A DNA stretch of 64,000 nt from Halomonas alimentaria (GCF_009902005.1 NZ_WUTT01000001.1:1204541-1268540), one strand, 5' to 3'. Positions 8,743-17,546 are shown, numbered from the stretch's first letter. Notes: generated by a model from the letters alone, not told the origin. Made by a program: numbers and translations.

Positions 8743-9609
8743 ATGAGTCGCCGACGTTCCCCCCTGTTGCGCCGTGGCCGACCGCTGCGGCGCCTTGCCG
8801 TCAGCCTGCTGTTCGTGGCCGTGGGTACCGGCCTGTGGCATTTTCAGGCCCGCGAGCTGCGTGATTCCCTGGTGTGGATGGGCGTGCCCGAATGGCAGCA
8901 GGTATCGCCCACCAGCTTCCACCGTGTGCTGCGCAATGAAGGTTTCCTGGTGGGCTGGTCCGATGTGCGGGTCAATCCGCTGTGGGTCAGTTATCGACTC
9001 CAGGCGGTGGAGGATCCCCGATCCGGGCCGCGCCCCGGGTTTCGCCAGGATTGGCGCACCCTGTGGCCCATCGGTACCGACCACTATGCCGGCAGCGGCT
9101 TCGACCGCGGCCACCTGGCGCCCAATTACGCCATCGCCGCGGTGCATGGTCGTGATGCCCAGCTCGACACTTTCTACATGAGCAACATGACGCCTCAGCG
9201 TCCCGATCTCAATCGACGGCTATGGCAGCGCCTGGAGGAGGTGGTGATGGACCACTTCGTGCCTCGCTTCGGCGCGGTGCAGGTGATAACCGGGCCGGTA
9301 TTCCCCGAGGGCTTCCTCGACAACGTCTTCAACCGGGTCGGCTTCGTGGAGGTTCCCGAGGCCTTCTACAAGATCATCGTGGTGCCCGCCGAGCGCCCCC
9401 GGGCGCTGGCCTTCCTGATGCCTCAGGGAGTGCGCGGCGACGAGCCGCTGGATGACTTTCTGGTGAGCATCGACGAACTGGAGGCGCGAACCGGACTCGA
9501 CTTCTTTCCCAACCTGCCGGCAGCGGCCGCCGAGGCGCTGGAGGGCCGGGTGAGTACCCGTGGCTGGGCGCTGGAGGAGGTCGCAAATCGACCCGGGCGC
9601 TTCGAGTAA
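8743..9609 (+). CDS. DNA/RNA non-specific endonuclease (NUC1 family), membrane anchored
   Basis: A 288-aa protein. Arginine-rich N terminus, then one hydrophobic segment (about residues 17-34) that fits a signal anchor, placing the nuclease domain outside the cytoplasm. The NUC signature DRGHLAPN includes the catalytic His124, and the metal-site Asn is in the following SNMTPQRPDLNR region. These metal-dependent nucleases of the Serratia/EndoG family cut DNA and RNA without sequence preference, usually for nutrient use or defence of the periplasm. The gene is alone. A terminator follows, shared with the minus-strand tRNA-Leu cluster. Confidence 0.87.
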   Translation: MSRRRSPLLRRGRPLRRLAVSLLFVAVGTGLWHFQARELRDSLVWMGVPEWQQVSPTSFHRVLRNEGFLVGWSDVRVNPLWVSYRLQAVEDPRSGPRPGFRQDWRTLWPIGTDHYAGSGFDRGHLAPNYAIAAVHGRDAQLDTFYMSNMTPQRPDLNRRLWQRLEEVVMDHFVPRFGAVQVITGPVFPEGFLDNVFNRVGFVEVPEAFYKIIVVPAERPRALAFLMPQGVRGDEPLDDFLVSIDELEARTGLDFFPNLPAAAAEALEGRVSTRGWALEEVANRPGRFE

Positions 9610-9626
9610 ATCCATCGAGCAGGCAC

Positions 9627-9654
9627 AAAAAAACCGCGATCCATGTCGCGGTTT
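9627..9654 (-). terminator. Terminator of the tRNA-Leu cluster (and of the nuclease gene)
   Basis: Stem AAACCGCGA (9631-9639) with TCGCGGTTT (9646-9654). On the minus strand it is followed by a T-run (complement of A9627-9633), so it is a strong terminator for the tRNA-Leu genes. On the plus strand it may also end the nuclease transcript. Confidence 0.85.
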
Positions 9655-9696
9655 CCTGTGTGTATCGTCTGATCCAGCCTGCATGACGCTAAAAAA

Positions 9697-9783
9697 TGGT
9701 GCCCAGGAGAGGACTTGAACCTCCACATCCGTAAGGATACTAGCACCTGAAGCTAGCGCGTCTACCAATTCCGCCACCTGGGC
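9697..9783 (-). tRNA. tRNA-Leu (CAG), copy 1
   Basis: An 87-nt class II tRNA with long variable arm, encoded CCA and anticodon loop TTCAGGT, giving CAG. Acceptor GCCCAGG pairs with CCTGGGC. Its variable arm has an A-T pair where copies 2 and 3 have G-C. Confidence 0.97.
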
Positions 9784-9821
9784 GCATCATGCATCTCGTC
9801 GTGTCCGCGTCTCCGAAGGAG

Positions 9822-9908
9822 TGGTGCCCAGGAGAGGACTTGAACCTCCACGTCCGTAAGGACACTAGCACCTGAAGCTAGCGCGTCTACCAATTCCGCC
9901 ACCTGGGC
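9822..9908 (-). tRNA. tRNA-Leu (CAG), copy 2
   Basis: An 87-nt tRNA-Leu with anticodon CAG, same acceptor as copy 1 but variable-arm stem GTCC/GGAC instead of ATCC/GGAT. It is separated by about 35 nt from each neighbour in the tandem cluster. Confidence 0.97.
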
Positions 9909-9940
9909 GAACACGAGCGAGTCGTACTGTAAAAGAGCGA

Positions 9941-10027
9941 TGGTGCCCAGAAGAGGACTTGAACCTCCACGTCCGTAAGGACACTAGCACCTGAAGCTAG
10001 CGCGTCTACCAATTCCGCCATCTGGGC
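9941..10027 (-). tRNA. tRNA-Leu (CAG), copy 3 (promoter-proximal)
   Basis: An 87-nt tRNA-Leu with anticodon CAG. The seventh acceptor pair is A-T (GCCCAGA with TCTGGGC) where the other two copies have G-C, a compensatory change that keeps the stem intact. It is the first gene transcribed in the cluster. Confidence 0.97.
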
Positions 10028-10038
10028 AGGCGACGCGT

Positions 10039-10066
10039 ATGGTACCCGAATTCGCCGGCTTTGCAA
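10039..10066 (-). promoter_or_regulatory. Promoter of the tRNA-Leu cluster
   Basis: On the minus strand -35 TTGCAA (10061-10066), a 16-nt spacer and -10 TACCAT (10039-10044) lie just upstream of the first tRNA-Leu. A GC-rich stretch (ACGCGTCGCC) follows the -10, as expected of a stringently controlled discriminator. Confidence 0.55.
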
Positions 10067-10119
10067 GAGGCAGGATGGCCGCGAGGTGTTTTTTTCCAGC
10101 CTCGAGGGGCCCGCCAAGG

Positions 10120-10148
10120 TTGGGTGGCCGCGCCCGCGGCGCTATACT
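10120..10148 (+). promoter_or_regulatory. Promoter of rnr
   Basis: -35 TTGGGT (10120-10125), a 17-nt spacer and -10 TATACT (10143-10148), about 100 nt before the rnr start codon. Confidence 0.6.
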
Positions 10149-10249
10149 GCGGCAATGATCAATGAATCCCCAAGCAACACCTCGTTCCCGCGGCGCTCGA
10201 GCGCCTCCTTACTCATGTCGTCCCCGACCCTGCCAAGGATGCACCGCGC

Positions 10250-12682
10250 ATGACCCACTGGACGCTCAGCGACGATCCGCACGCGGAACGCGAAGCCCAC
10301 AAGTATGACAAGCCCGCCCCCAGCCGCGAGTACCTGCTCGCCCGTCTGGAGGAGGTCGGCAAGCCGATCACCCACGAGAGGATGAGCCAGCAGCTGGGCC
10401 TCGAGGATGAGGAGCTCCAGGAGGCGGTGCGTCGCCGGCTGGCGGCCATGGAGCGCGATGGCCAGGTGCTGCGCAACCGTGCCGGTGCCTACGCGCTGAT
10501 CGACAAGCTCGACCTGATCAAGGGCAAGGTGCTGGGGCACCGTGACGGCTTCGGCTTCCTGCTGCGTGACGACGGCAAGAAGCCTGATCTGGTTCTGCCG
10601 CCGCGGCAGATGCGCCGTGTCTTCCACGGCGATCACGTGCTGGCACGTGTCAGCGGTCGCGACCGCCGCGGCCGCGACGAGGCCACCATCGCCGAGGTGC
10701 TGGCGCGCAACACCCAGACCATCGTCGGCGTCTATCGCCAGAACACCCCCGAGTTCGGTGTGCTGATCCCCGAGAATGCCCGCATTACCCAGGAGATCAT
10801 CATTCCCCACAGCGCCTGTGGGGGGGCGAAGGATGGCCAGGTGGTCTCGGCGCACATCGTCAAGCAGCCCGAGACCCGGGTGCAGCCGGTGGGCGAGGTG
10901 ATCGAGGTGCTGGGCGAGCGCATGGATCCCGGGATGGAGATCGATATCGCCATCCGCAGCTACGAGATCCCCGCCGAATTTCCGCCGGAGGTCCACGACC
11001 AGATCGCCGGCATGTCCGCCGAGGTGGCCGAGGAGGACACGCATCGGCGCATCGACCTGCGCGACGTGCCGCTGGTGACCATCGACGACGAGAGCGCCAA
11101 GGACTTCGATGACGCCGTCTGCGCCTGGAAGACCAAGTCCGGGAGCTGGAAGCTGCTGGTGGCCATTGCCGACGTCTCCCACTATGTGAGACCGGGCAGC
11201 GCCCTGGACCAGGAGGCGATCCGCCGCGGCAACTCTGTCTACTTCCCGGGACAGGTGGTGCCGATGTTGCCGGAGCTGCTCTCCAACGGGCTCTGCTCGC
11301 TCAACCCGGCCGTCGATCGCCTGGCCCTGGTCTGCGAGATGAATATCTCCCAGAGCGGTGCCATCAGTCGCTACCGCTTCTACGAGGCGGTGTTCCAGTC
11401 CCATGCGCGCCTCACCTACAACAAGGTGGCGGCGATCCTCGACGACGAGGGGCAGGAGGGCGAGGCCCTGCGCGAGGAGTACAGCGAGCTGGTGCCGTCG
11501 CTGAAGAACCTGCACGCCCTCTACCGGCTGCTGCGCGAGGCCCGGGTCGAGCGGGGCGCCATCGACTTCGAGACCACCGAGACGGCCATCGTCTTCAATG
11601 ACGAGCGCAAGATCGAGAAGATCGTGCCGCGCTCCCGCAACGATGCCCACAAGATCATCGAGGAGTGCATGCTGGCGGCCAACGTGGCCACCGCGCGCTT
11701 CCTCGACAAGCATGACCTGCCGGCCCTCTACCGCATCCACGAGAAGCCCTCGCCGGAGCGCCTCGACAAGCTGCGCCTGTTCCTCAACGAACTGGGCCTG
11801 TCGCTGGCCGGCGGCGACGACCCGAGTCCCCAGGACTATCGTGACCTGGCCGAGGCCATCAAGGGGCGTCCCGATACCGACGTCATCCAGACGGTGATGC
11901 TGCGCTCCATGAGCCGGGCGGTCTATTCGCCCCAGAATGATGGCCACTTCGGCCTGGCCTATCCGGCCTATGCCCACTTCACCTCGCCGATCCGGCGCTA
12001 CCCGGACCTGCTGGTGCATCGCGCCATCCGCTCGGTGATCCGTGGGCCGCGCCAGACCAATACGGTACTGCGTGCCGACGGGGCGGCGGTGGAGCCACCC
12101 AGCAAGTGGGCGCCCTATACCTTCGAGCAGATGCTCGAACTCGGCGAGCACTGCTCGATGACCGAGCGCCGTGCCGACGATGCCACCCGCGACGTCGAGG
12201 ACTGGCTCAAGTGCGAGTTCATGTCCGACAAGCTCGGCGAGGTCTACGACGGCACCATCGCCTCGGTGACCCAGTTCGGCATCTTCGTGCGGCTCGACGA
12301 GGTCTATGTCGAGGGGCTGGTCCACGTCACCTCGCTGCCCTCCGACTACTACCATTACGAGCCGGAGAAGCACCGCCTCAAGGGCGAGCGCAGTGGCATG
12401 AGCTACCGCCTCGGCGACGGCGTCACGGTGCAGGTGGCCCGGGTCGACCTGGACGATCGCAAGATCGACTTCGCCCTGGCCGACGACAAGCCGCGCCCCC
12501 AGCGTGCGCCGCGCCGGCGCCGTGCGGTGGATGATGCGCCTGCCAAGGGGCGCGCCAGCGCCGGTGGCAAGCCGCCCAAGGCCGAGGCATCCCGGGGCGA
12601 CACCGCCGCCAAGGGCGACAAGTCCGACAAGGGCGATGGCCGCAAGCGCAGCGGCAACCGTCGGCGCCGTTCGCGGCGCTGA
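10250..12682 (+). CDS. rnr: Ribonuclease R, 3'-5' exoribonuclease
   Basis: An 810-aa protein, close to E. coli RNase R (813 aa), which degrades structured RNA processively from the 3' end and takes part in rRNA and tmRNA-linked quality control. In order: N-terminal helix-turn-helix-like region (about 25-80), two cold-shock/OB domains, the RNB domain with the catalytic cluster Asp279, Asp285, Asp287 and Asp288 in DDESAKDFDDA, then an S1 domain (about 665-745) and a Lys/Arg/Gly-rich basic tail to the end. The start is shared with the family (HxEREAxKYxxPxPSRE). It lies 53 nt before the downstream rlmB, the same pairing seen in many gammaproteobacteria. Confidence 0.96.
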   Translation: MTHWTLSDDPHAEREAHKYDKPAPSREYLLARLEEVGKPITHERMSQQLGLEDEELQEAVRRRLAAMERDGQVLRNRAGAYALIDKLDLIKGKVLGHRDGFGFLLRDDGKKPDLVLPPRQMRRVFHGDHVLARVSGRDRRGRDEATIAEVLARNTQTIVGVYRQNTPEFGVLIPENARITQEIIIPHSACGGAKDGQVVSAHIVKQPETRVQPVGEVIEVLGERMDPGMEIDIAIRSYEIPAEFPPEVHDQIAGMSAEVAEEDTHRRIDLRDVPLVTIDDESAKDFDDAVCAWKTKSGSWKLLVAIADVSHYVRPGSALDQEAIRRGNSVYFPGQVVPMLPELLSNGLCSLNPAVDRLALVCEMNISQSGAISRYRFYEAVFQSHARLTYNKVAAILDDEGQEGEALREEYSELVPSLKNLHALYRLLREARVERGAIDFETTETAIVFNDERKIEKIVPRSRNDAHKIIEECMLAANVATARFLDKHDLPALYRIHEKPSPERLDKLRLFLNELGLSLAGGDDPSPQDYRDLAEAIKGRPDTDVIQTVMLRSMSRAVYSPQNDGHFGLAYPAYAHFTSPIRRYPDLLVHRAIRSVIRGPRQTNTVLRADGAAVEPPSKWAPYTFEQMLELGEHCSMTERRADDATRDVEDWLKCEFMSDKLGEVYDGTIASVTQFGIFVRLDEVYVEGLVHVTSLPSDYYHYEPEKHRLKGERSGMSYRLGDGVTVQVARVDLDDRKIDFALADDKPRPQRAPRRRRAVDDAPAKGRASAGGKPPKAEASRGDTAAKGDKSDKGDGRKRSGNRRRRSRR

Positions 12683-12735
12683 ATCCTGTGGCGGGCCACC
12701 GGGCCCGCCGTGTGACCCTCGATGAAGCGATAACC

Positions 12736-13545
12736 ATGAAGCACAAGCGACCCCACCGGCCTGCCGCCGGCAAGCCCGCCGCACCCGGTGGCCTGGAGGC
12801 GGTATTCGGCGTCCACGCCGTGCGTGCCTTGATCGAACGCGGCGAGACGCCTCGCGAACTGTGGGTGCAGGAGGGCAGTGCGGGGGCGCGCCTGGCCGAA
12901 CTGGTCGAGGTCGCCCGCCGCGGCGGCGCCCGCATCCAATCGCGTCCGCGTGACGAGCTCGACCGCCTGGCCCAGGGCGCCGCCCACCAGGGTGTCGTGG
13001 CCTTCACCACGCCGCTGGCGTTCGAGGCCGAGAATGCACTGTGGTTCCGCCTGGAGGCCTGGCCCCATGCGACGCCCCCGCTGCTGCTGGTGCTCGACGG
13101 TATCACCGACGTGCACAACTTCGGCGCCTGCCTGCGCAGTGCCGATGCCGCCGGGGTGCATGGGGTGATCGTGGCCAAGGACAAGGCCGCGCCGCTCAAC
13201 GCCACGGTGCGCAAGGTCGCCTGCGGTGCCGCCGAGAGCGTGCCGGTCTATCAGGTCACCAACCTCTCTCGTGCCCTGGCCAGGCTCAAGTCGCTCGGCG
13301 TCTGGGTCACCGGCACCGCTGGTGAGGCCGAATCGCTGATCTTCGAGGTCGACCTCACCGGGCCCACGGCGCTGGTGATGGGGGCCGAAGGCAAGGGCAT
13401 GCGCCGCCTGACCCGCGAGGCCTGCGACCAGCTGGTCAAGCTGCCCATGGCCGGCAGCGTCTCTAGCCTCAACGTCTCGGTGGCCACCGGCATCAGCCTC
13501 TTCGAGGCGGTTCGCCAGCGGGGGCGGGCGACGCCCGGGACCTGA
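12736..13545 (+). CDS. rlmB: 23S rRNA (guanosine-2251-2'-O)-methyltransferase
   Basis: A 269-aa SpoU-family (SPOUT) methyltransferase that modifies G2251 in the peptidyl-transferase P loop. The N-terminal substrate-binding domain (FGVHAVRALIERG) is followed by the SPOUT knot domain with motif 1 (DGITDVHNFGACLRSADA), motif 2 (GAEGKGMRRL) and motif 3 (SLNVSVATGISLFE). The ATG at 12736 was chosen over an in-frame codon at 12688 because family members begin just before the GLEAVFGVHAV motif; its ribosome site is weak. It is downstream of rnr and ends in a strong terminator. Confidence 0.95.
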   Translation: MKHKRPHRPAAGKPAAPGGLEAVFGVHAVRALIERGETPRELWVQEGSAGARLAELVEVARRGGARIQSRPRDELDRLAQGAAHQGVVAFTTPLAFEAENALWFRLEAWPHATPPLLLVLDGITDVHNFGACLRSADAAGVHGVIVAKDKAAPLNATVRKVACGAAESVPVYQVTNLSRALARLKSLGVWVTGTAGEAESLIFEVDLTGPTALVMGAEGKGMRRLTREACDQLVKLPMAGSVSSLNVSVATGISLFEAVRQRGRATPGT

Positions 13546-13560
13546 AGCCCGGGGCCTGAA

Positions 13561-13594
13561 ACGACAACGCCTGCCATACGGCAGGCGTTGTCGT
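13561..13594. terminator. Bidirectional terminator between rlmB and tmm
   Basis: A perfect 15-bp stem, ACGACAACGCCTGCC (13561-13575) with GGCAGGCGTTGTCGT (13580-13594), with a 4-nt loop lies between convergent genes. Confidence 0.85.
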
Positions 13595-13613
13595 CTCTAC
13601 GCGGCGCGAACGA

Positions 13614-14996
13614 TCAGCTGCCGGCTTCCTCGGGTTTGGCTGCCGGGCGTCTGGCAGGGGCGTCGAGGAAGGCCTCCAGCGAATCATCCATGGCATCCAG
13701 CCAGCGGGTATGGTGGGCCGGCGCCTGGGTGCCGGTCATCAGCGAGGAGTAGGACTTGTCACGGAAGGTCATGATGTCCGTGTGCTTGTGCTGCTCCCAC
13801 TCGAGGAAGGTCCGGTTGACCCCCTCGATGTCGAAGCTCGGATAGTCGGTGGCATCGATCAGGCTGGCGACATAGTCGCCCTGGAAACGGATCATCTGCT
13901 CATCGTCTTCCAGCGCCTCCTCGCGCTCGCGCCAGGCCTGGCTGTCAGCCTGCATGGTCTCGCGGTCGGGGAGGGCGATGCGCTCCAGGATGATGTCGCG
14001 GACATACCAGGCCTGGGCGTCGAACATGTTGAAGGTGTACCACTGATCCTGCATGCCCAGGTAGAAGAGCCCGGGGTTGTCCTCCCAGACGACCCCGCGG
14101 TAGAGCCCCAGCGGCCACAGGCGATTGTTGGTCTGCAGACGCAGGGTGTCCGGCAGGAAGGGGAAGTGGTGCAGGTAGCCGGTGCACAGGATGATGGCAT
14201 CGACCTGCTTGCTGGTGCCGTCGGCGAAGTAGGCGGTGTTGCCGTCGACCCGTTGCAGCAGGGGCTTCTCCTCCCAGTTCTCGGGCCAGTCGAAGCCCAT
14301 GGGACGGGTGCGGTAGCTGGTGGTGATGCTGCGCGCGCCATACTTGTAGCACTGCGAGCCGATGTCCTCGGCGGAGTAGCTGCTGCCCACCAGCAGCAGG
14401 TTCTTGCCCTGGAACTCCAGGGCGTCCCGGAAATCGTGGGCATGCAGGATGCGGCCGTTGAAGGCCTCGAAGCCCTCGAACTCGGGCACGTTGGGCGTGG
14501 AGAAGTGGCCCGAGGCCACCACCACATGGTCGAAGATCTCGCTCTCGACCACGTCGCGCTCATGGTCATGCACGGTGACCAGGAAGGTCCCGTCGTTCTC
14601 CCGGTATTCCACATGACGGACGGGGCAGTTGAAGCGGATGTACTCGCGTACGCCTGACTTCTCGACGCGCCCCTTGATGTAGTCCCACAGCACGGCACGC
14701 GGCGGATAGGAGGCGATCGGCTTACCGAAGTGCTCCTCGAAGCTGTAGTCGGCGAACTCCAGGCACTCCTTGGGGCCGTTGGACCACAGGTAGCGGTACA
14801 TGCTGCTGTGGACGGGTTCGCCATTGGCATCGAGGCCGGTGCGCCAGGTGTAGTTCCACTGGCCGCCCCAGTCGCTCTGCTTCTCGAAGCAGACCAGTTC
14901 GACGGGGTCGGCCCCCTTCTCGAAGGCTGACTGGAAGGCGCGCAGTTGCGCCAGGCCGCTGGGGCCGGCACCGATGATGGCAACACGTTTTGTCAT
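13614..14996 (-). CDS. tmm: Trimethylamine monooxygenase (bacterial flavin-containing monooxygenase)
   Basis: A 460-aa protein strongly resembling the bacterial Tmm of marine Roseobacter and Methylophaga, which uses NADPH, FAD and O2 to oxidise trimethylamine to its N-oxide. FAD motif GAGPSG at residues 9-14; the family stretch [12 protein letters not shown]; the FMO-type fingerprint around [11 protein letters not shown]; the NADP motif [10 protein letters not shown] near residue 205; then the long conserved C-terminal part including [24 protein letters not shown] is a compatible solute and a nutrient source, fitting a halophile. The start has CGGAGCC 5 nt upstream. It is transcribed alone from a distant AT-rich promoter with a leader of about 330 nt. 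Related FMOs oxidise indole or sulfides, but the marine Tmm motifs favour this call. Confidence 0.9.
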   Translation of the reverse strand: MTKRVAIIGAGPSGLAQLRAFQSAFEKGADPVELVCFEKQSDWGGQWNYTWRTGLDANGEPVHSSMYRYLWSNGPKECLEFADYSFEEHFGKPIASYPPRAVLWDYIKGRVEKSGVREYIRFNCPVRHVEYRENDGTFLVTVHDHERDVVESEIFDHVVVASGHFSTPNVPEFEGFEAFNGRILHAHDFRDALEFQGKNLLLVGSSYSAEDIGSQCYKYGARSITTSYRTRPMGFDWPENWEEKPLLQRVDGNTAYFADGTSKQVDAIILCTGYLHHFPFLPDTLRLQTNNRLWPLGLYRGVVWEDNPGLFYLGMQDQWYTFNMFDAQAWYVRDIILERIALPDRETMQADSQAWREREEALEDDEQMIRFQGDYVASLIDATDYPSFDIEGVNRTFLEWEQHKHTDIMTFRDKSYSSLMTGTQAPAHHTRWLDAMDDSLEAFLDAPARRPAAKPEEAGS

Positions 14997-15334
14997 GAAT
15001 GGCTCCGTGAGAGAGGCTCGCCACGGCGCCGCCGACAGCGGCGGCCGGGTCGAGCATCGAGATGGCAGAAAGCATGGATGCCCGGTGCCCGTCAGGGGGC
15101 AGGACGCCTGGTCCGCGATTCGGTCCCGGGGTGGTGATCCGTGCCCGGGAGGGGGTGCGCCTGTCGTAGTGACGGGGCGGAGTGCTTGCTGATGGCGTCA
15201 TGGCGCCGATTCCGAGGCAGGGCCCATGCAGGCCGGCAACAGCGGAGGAGAGGCGGCATGGCGCGCCCGGAATCAGTGCGGATGTGGCGTGTCGGCCACG
15301 GGGAAAGCGGGGTGATCCATAACTATGCGTTATC

Positions 15335-15363
15335 AAAATATGGATATTTGATTATTATGTCAA
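15335..15363 (-). promoter_or_regulatory. Likely tmm promoter
   Basis: On the minus strand a consensus -35 TTGACA (15358-15363), a 17-nt spacer and -10 TATTTT (15335-15340). It is the only strong promoter-like sequence facing tmm and overlaps the inverted repeat at 15342-15369. Confidence 0.65.
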
Positions 15364-15369
15364 ATATCC
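15342..15369. promoter_or_regulatory. Operator-like perfect inverted repeat at the tmm promoter
   Basis: GGATATTTGA (15342-15351) and TCAAATATCC (15360-15369) form a perfect 10-bp inverted repeat with an 8-nt spacer. It covers the -35 and the spacer of the tmm promoter, the classic position of a repressor site. The regulator is not identifiable here. Confidence 0.65.
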
Positions 15370-15415
15370 GTCCGGTACTGCCGCGCCCCCGAGGCCATGA
15401 TCGAGGAAACGCGCC

Positions 15416-15444
15416 TTGCCAGTACGGCGGCCATTCTTTAGAAT
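15416..15444 (+). promoter_or_regulatory. Promoter of the rpsF ribosomal-protein operon
   Basis: -35 TTGCCA (15416-15421), a 17-nt spacer and -10 TAGAAT (15439-15444), followed by a GC-rich discriminator typical of growth-rate-controlled promoters. Confidence 0.8.
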
Positions 15445-15555
15445 GCTTGCGCCCGTTCGTCCATCGAGCGGGCATTCGTGTTTCTTCTATCACCTCCTTG
15501 CTTCCCCGGAGCGCCGAGACCTCCCGAGGAAGCTGCCAAACCGCAAGGAGATCCC

Positions 15556-15939
15556 ATGCGTCATTACGAAATCGTGTTCATGGTCCATCCGGACCAGAGC
15601 GAGCAGGTTCCGGCCATGGTCGAGCGCTACACCAGCCTCGTCACCGAGAACGGCGGCACCGTGCATCGCCTGGAGGATTGGGGCCGTCGTCACCTGGCCT
15701 ACCCGATCAACAAGATCCACAAGGCTCACTACGTGCTGATGAACGTCGAGTGCAGCGGCGAGACCCTCGACGAGATCGAGAACATCTTCCGCTTCAACGA
15801 CGCCATCATCCGCAGCCTGGTGGTGCGCTGCAACGAAGCCATCACCGAGGCCTCGCCGATGATGAAGCCGGTGGAAGAGAAGCGTACCCGTCGCGAAGAC
15901 AAGCCCCGCGACGAGAAGCCCCGCGCCGAGTCCGCCTGA
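15556..15939 (+). CDS. rpsF: 30S ribosomal protein S6
   Basis: A 127-aa S6 with the family start [14 protein letters not shown] and the conserved [14 protein letters not shown] segment; the last 25 residues are a charged Glu/Lys/Arg tail. The ATG at 15556 follows AAGGAG by 6 nt, so the longer in-frame start at 15478 is not used. It is the first gene of the rpsF-rpsR-(membrane protein)-rplI operon. Confidence 0.97.
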   Translation: MRHYEIVFMVHPDQSEQVPAMVERYTSLVTENGGTVHRLEDWGRRHLAYPINKIHKAHYVLMNVECSGETLDEIENIFRFNDAIIRSLVVRCNEAITEASPMMKPVEEKRTRREDKPRDEKPRAESA

Positions 15940-15972
15940 TCACCCCCATCGCACGTCTGAAGGAGTCTTCAC

Positions 15973-16200
15973 ATGGCACGCTTTTTCCGTCGCCGCAAGT
16001 TCTGCCGTTTCACCGCCGAGGGCGTGAAGCAGATCGATTACAAGGATCTGGACACCCTCAAGGCCTACATCACCGAGACCGGCAAGATCGTTCCCAGCCG
16101 TATCACCGGTACCAAGGCCCGCTACCAGCGCCAGCTGGCTACCGCCGTCAAGCGCTCGCGCTACCTGGCACTGCTCCCCTACTCCGATAGCCACCAGTAA
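15973..16200 (+). CDS. rpsR: 30S ribosomal protein S18
   Basis: A 75-aa S18: N-terminal [13 protein letters not shown] and the conserved [17 protein letters not shown] core. It binds next to S6 in the small-subunit platform, which matches its place 33 nt after rpsF. A GAAGGAG site precedes the ATG. Confidence 0.98.
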   Translation: MARFFRRRKFCRFTAEGVKQIDYKDLDTLKAYITETGKIVPSRITGTKARYQRQLATAVKRSRYLALLPYSDSHQ

Positions 16201-16212
16201 GCCGGCGGCAAG

Positions 16213-17064
16213 ATGCTGACGATCGCCCGCTGGGTGATGCGCGGTACGCCCTACGCCTCCGGCGGGGCCGCCGTGGCCACCCTGATTCCCTGGCTGTTCT
16301 GGCTGGGGGCCGCCATCGCGGCCCTGGTCACCCTGCGTCGGGGACTCTCCCCGGCACTGCCGGTGATCGTGGCCGCCGCCGTGCCTTCGGGCTGGTGGTG
16401 GATGCAGGGGGATGTCATCCCGCTCTCCAGCGTGCTGCTGGTGACCCTGATGGCGGTGGTGCTGCGCTCCCGCCTGCGCTGGAGCGAGGCGCTGATCGTT
16501 GGCGCCCTGGCCGGCGCGGTGATGATCCAGCTGGGTATCTTCCTGCCCCCCGGGGGCACCGGGGAGATGCTCGACCAGCTGCGACAGGCCTCTCCCGAGG
16601 TGGAGCGCCTGCTCACCGAGCTGGGCAGCCAGGGGCTCGATGCCGAGCAGCTGGCGGGATTGCTGATCGGTGGAGTCACCGGTCTTATCGTGCTGATTGC
16701 CGCCGTGGCCTGTCTGGCCCTGGCGCGCAGCTGGCAGGCGGGACTCTATAACCCCGGGGGCTTCCGCGAGGAGTTCCACGCCCTGCGCCTGGCGCCGCGT
16801 GAGCTCGCCGTGCTGGTGGTGCTCGGGGTGATCGGCGCCGTGCTGGGGCTTCCGGGCCTGGGCATGCTGCTGTGGGTTCCGCTGCTGGTCGCCGGCATCG
16901 CCCTGGTGCATGGATTTATCGGACTGAAAGGGATGAACGGGCTGTGGCTGGTCGCCTTCTACCTGCTGCTGATCACCACCTGGCCCATGATTCTGATCGT
17001 GCTGCTGCTGGCCTTCATCGACGCCTTCGCGAACATTCGCGGGCGCCTGGCCAGCCGCAACTGA
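16213..17064 (+). CDS. Predicted integral membrane protein (DUF2232-like) in the S6/S18/L9 operon
   Basis: A 283-aa protein with about seven or eight hydrophobic segments and short charged loops; a soluble loop of about 40 residues (roughly 118-155) separates two halves. It lies between rpsR (12 nt) and rplI (15 nt). A membrane protein of unknown function occupies the same slot in Pseudomonas, and the topology fits DUF2232. No enzymatic motif is visible. Co-transcription with ribosomal proteins suggests production linked to growth rate. Confidence 0.75.
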   Translation: MLTIARWVMRGTPYASGGAAVATLIPWLFWLGAAIAALVTLRRGLSPALPVIVAAAVPSGWWWMQGDVIPLSSVLLVTLMAVVLRSRLRWSEALIVGALAGAVMIQLGIFLPPGGTGEMLDQLRQASPEVERLLTELGSQGLDAEQLAGLLIGGVTGLIVLIAAVACLALARSWQAGLYNPGGFREEFHALRLAPRELAVLVVLGVIGAVLGLPGLGMLLWVPLLVAGIALVHGFIGLKGMNGLWLVAFYLLLITTWPMILIVLLLAFIDAFANIRGRLASRN

Positions 17065-17079
17065 CAAGAGGTTTACGAG

Positions 17080-17526
17080 ATGGAAGTCATTCTGCTCGAC
17101 AATATTGGCAAGCTGGGCGGCCTGGGTGACCAGGTCACCGTCAAGCCCGGTTACGGCCGCAACTACCTGGTGCCCTACGGCCTCGCCGTGCCGGCCACCA
17201 AGGACAACATCGAGGCCTTCGAGGCCCAGCGTGCCGAGCTCGAGGCCCAGGCTGCCGAGCGCAAGGCCGAGGCCGAGGCGCGTGCCGCCCAGCTCAACGA
17301 GATCGAGCTCTCCCTGGTCGCCAAGTCTGGCGACGAGGGCAAGCTGTTCGGCTCCATCGGGCCCCGCGACCTGGCCGATGCCATCGCCTCGGCCGGCATC
17401 GATGTGGCCAAGAGCGAAGTGCGCATGCCGGAAGGTCCGATCCGCGCCACCGGCGAGTACGACATTGCGCTGCGTCTGCACGCCGATGTCGAAGCCACCG
17501 TGCGCGTGGTGGTGGTGGCCGAGTAA
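17080..17526 (+). CDS. rplI: 50S ribosomal protein L9
   Basis: A 148-aa L9. The N-terminal domain with [19 protein letters not shown] and the RNA-binding [11 protein letters not shown] loop is followed by a long Ala/Glu-rich helix and the C-terminal domain, as in E. coli (149 aa). AAGAGG precedes the ATG. Last gene of the operon, with a strong terminator after it. Confidence 0.98.
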   Translation: MEVILLDNIGKLGGLGDQVTVKPGYGRNYLVPYGLAVPATKDNIEAFEAQRAELEAQAAERKAEAEARAAQLNEIELSLVAKSGDEGKLFGSIGPRDLADAIASAGIDVAKSEVRMPEGPIRATGEYDIALRLHADVEATVRVVVVAE

Positions 17527-17546
17527 GTCCTGACGGCCGCTCCTGA

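Larger units (their letters stand above)
14997..15555. other. Intergenic region between tmm and rpsF
   Basis: A 559-bp region. 14997-15330 would be a long untranslated tmm leader: GC-rich, with no convincing reading frame on either strand. 15319-15369 is a sharply AT-rich island with the tmm promoter and inverted repeats, including ATAAC (15319-15323) / GTTAT (15329-15333) just downstream of the -10. 15416-15444 is the rpsF promoter. Confidence 0.7.

Noticed and set aside
10142..12784. 880-aa open frame on the minus strand opposite rnr
   Set aside because: It is fully antisense to a certain RNase R gene, rich in His/Gln/Gly as expected from the complement of GC-rich coding DNA, with no domain. 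A shadow frame.
14997..15336. Leader gene in the minus-strand frame upstream of tmm
   Set aside because: The open frame continues into tmm in another frame, is Pro/Arg/Ala-rich and lacks a ribosome site; treated as untranslated leader.
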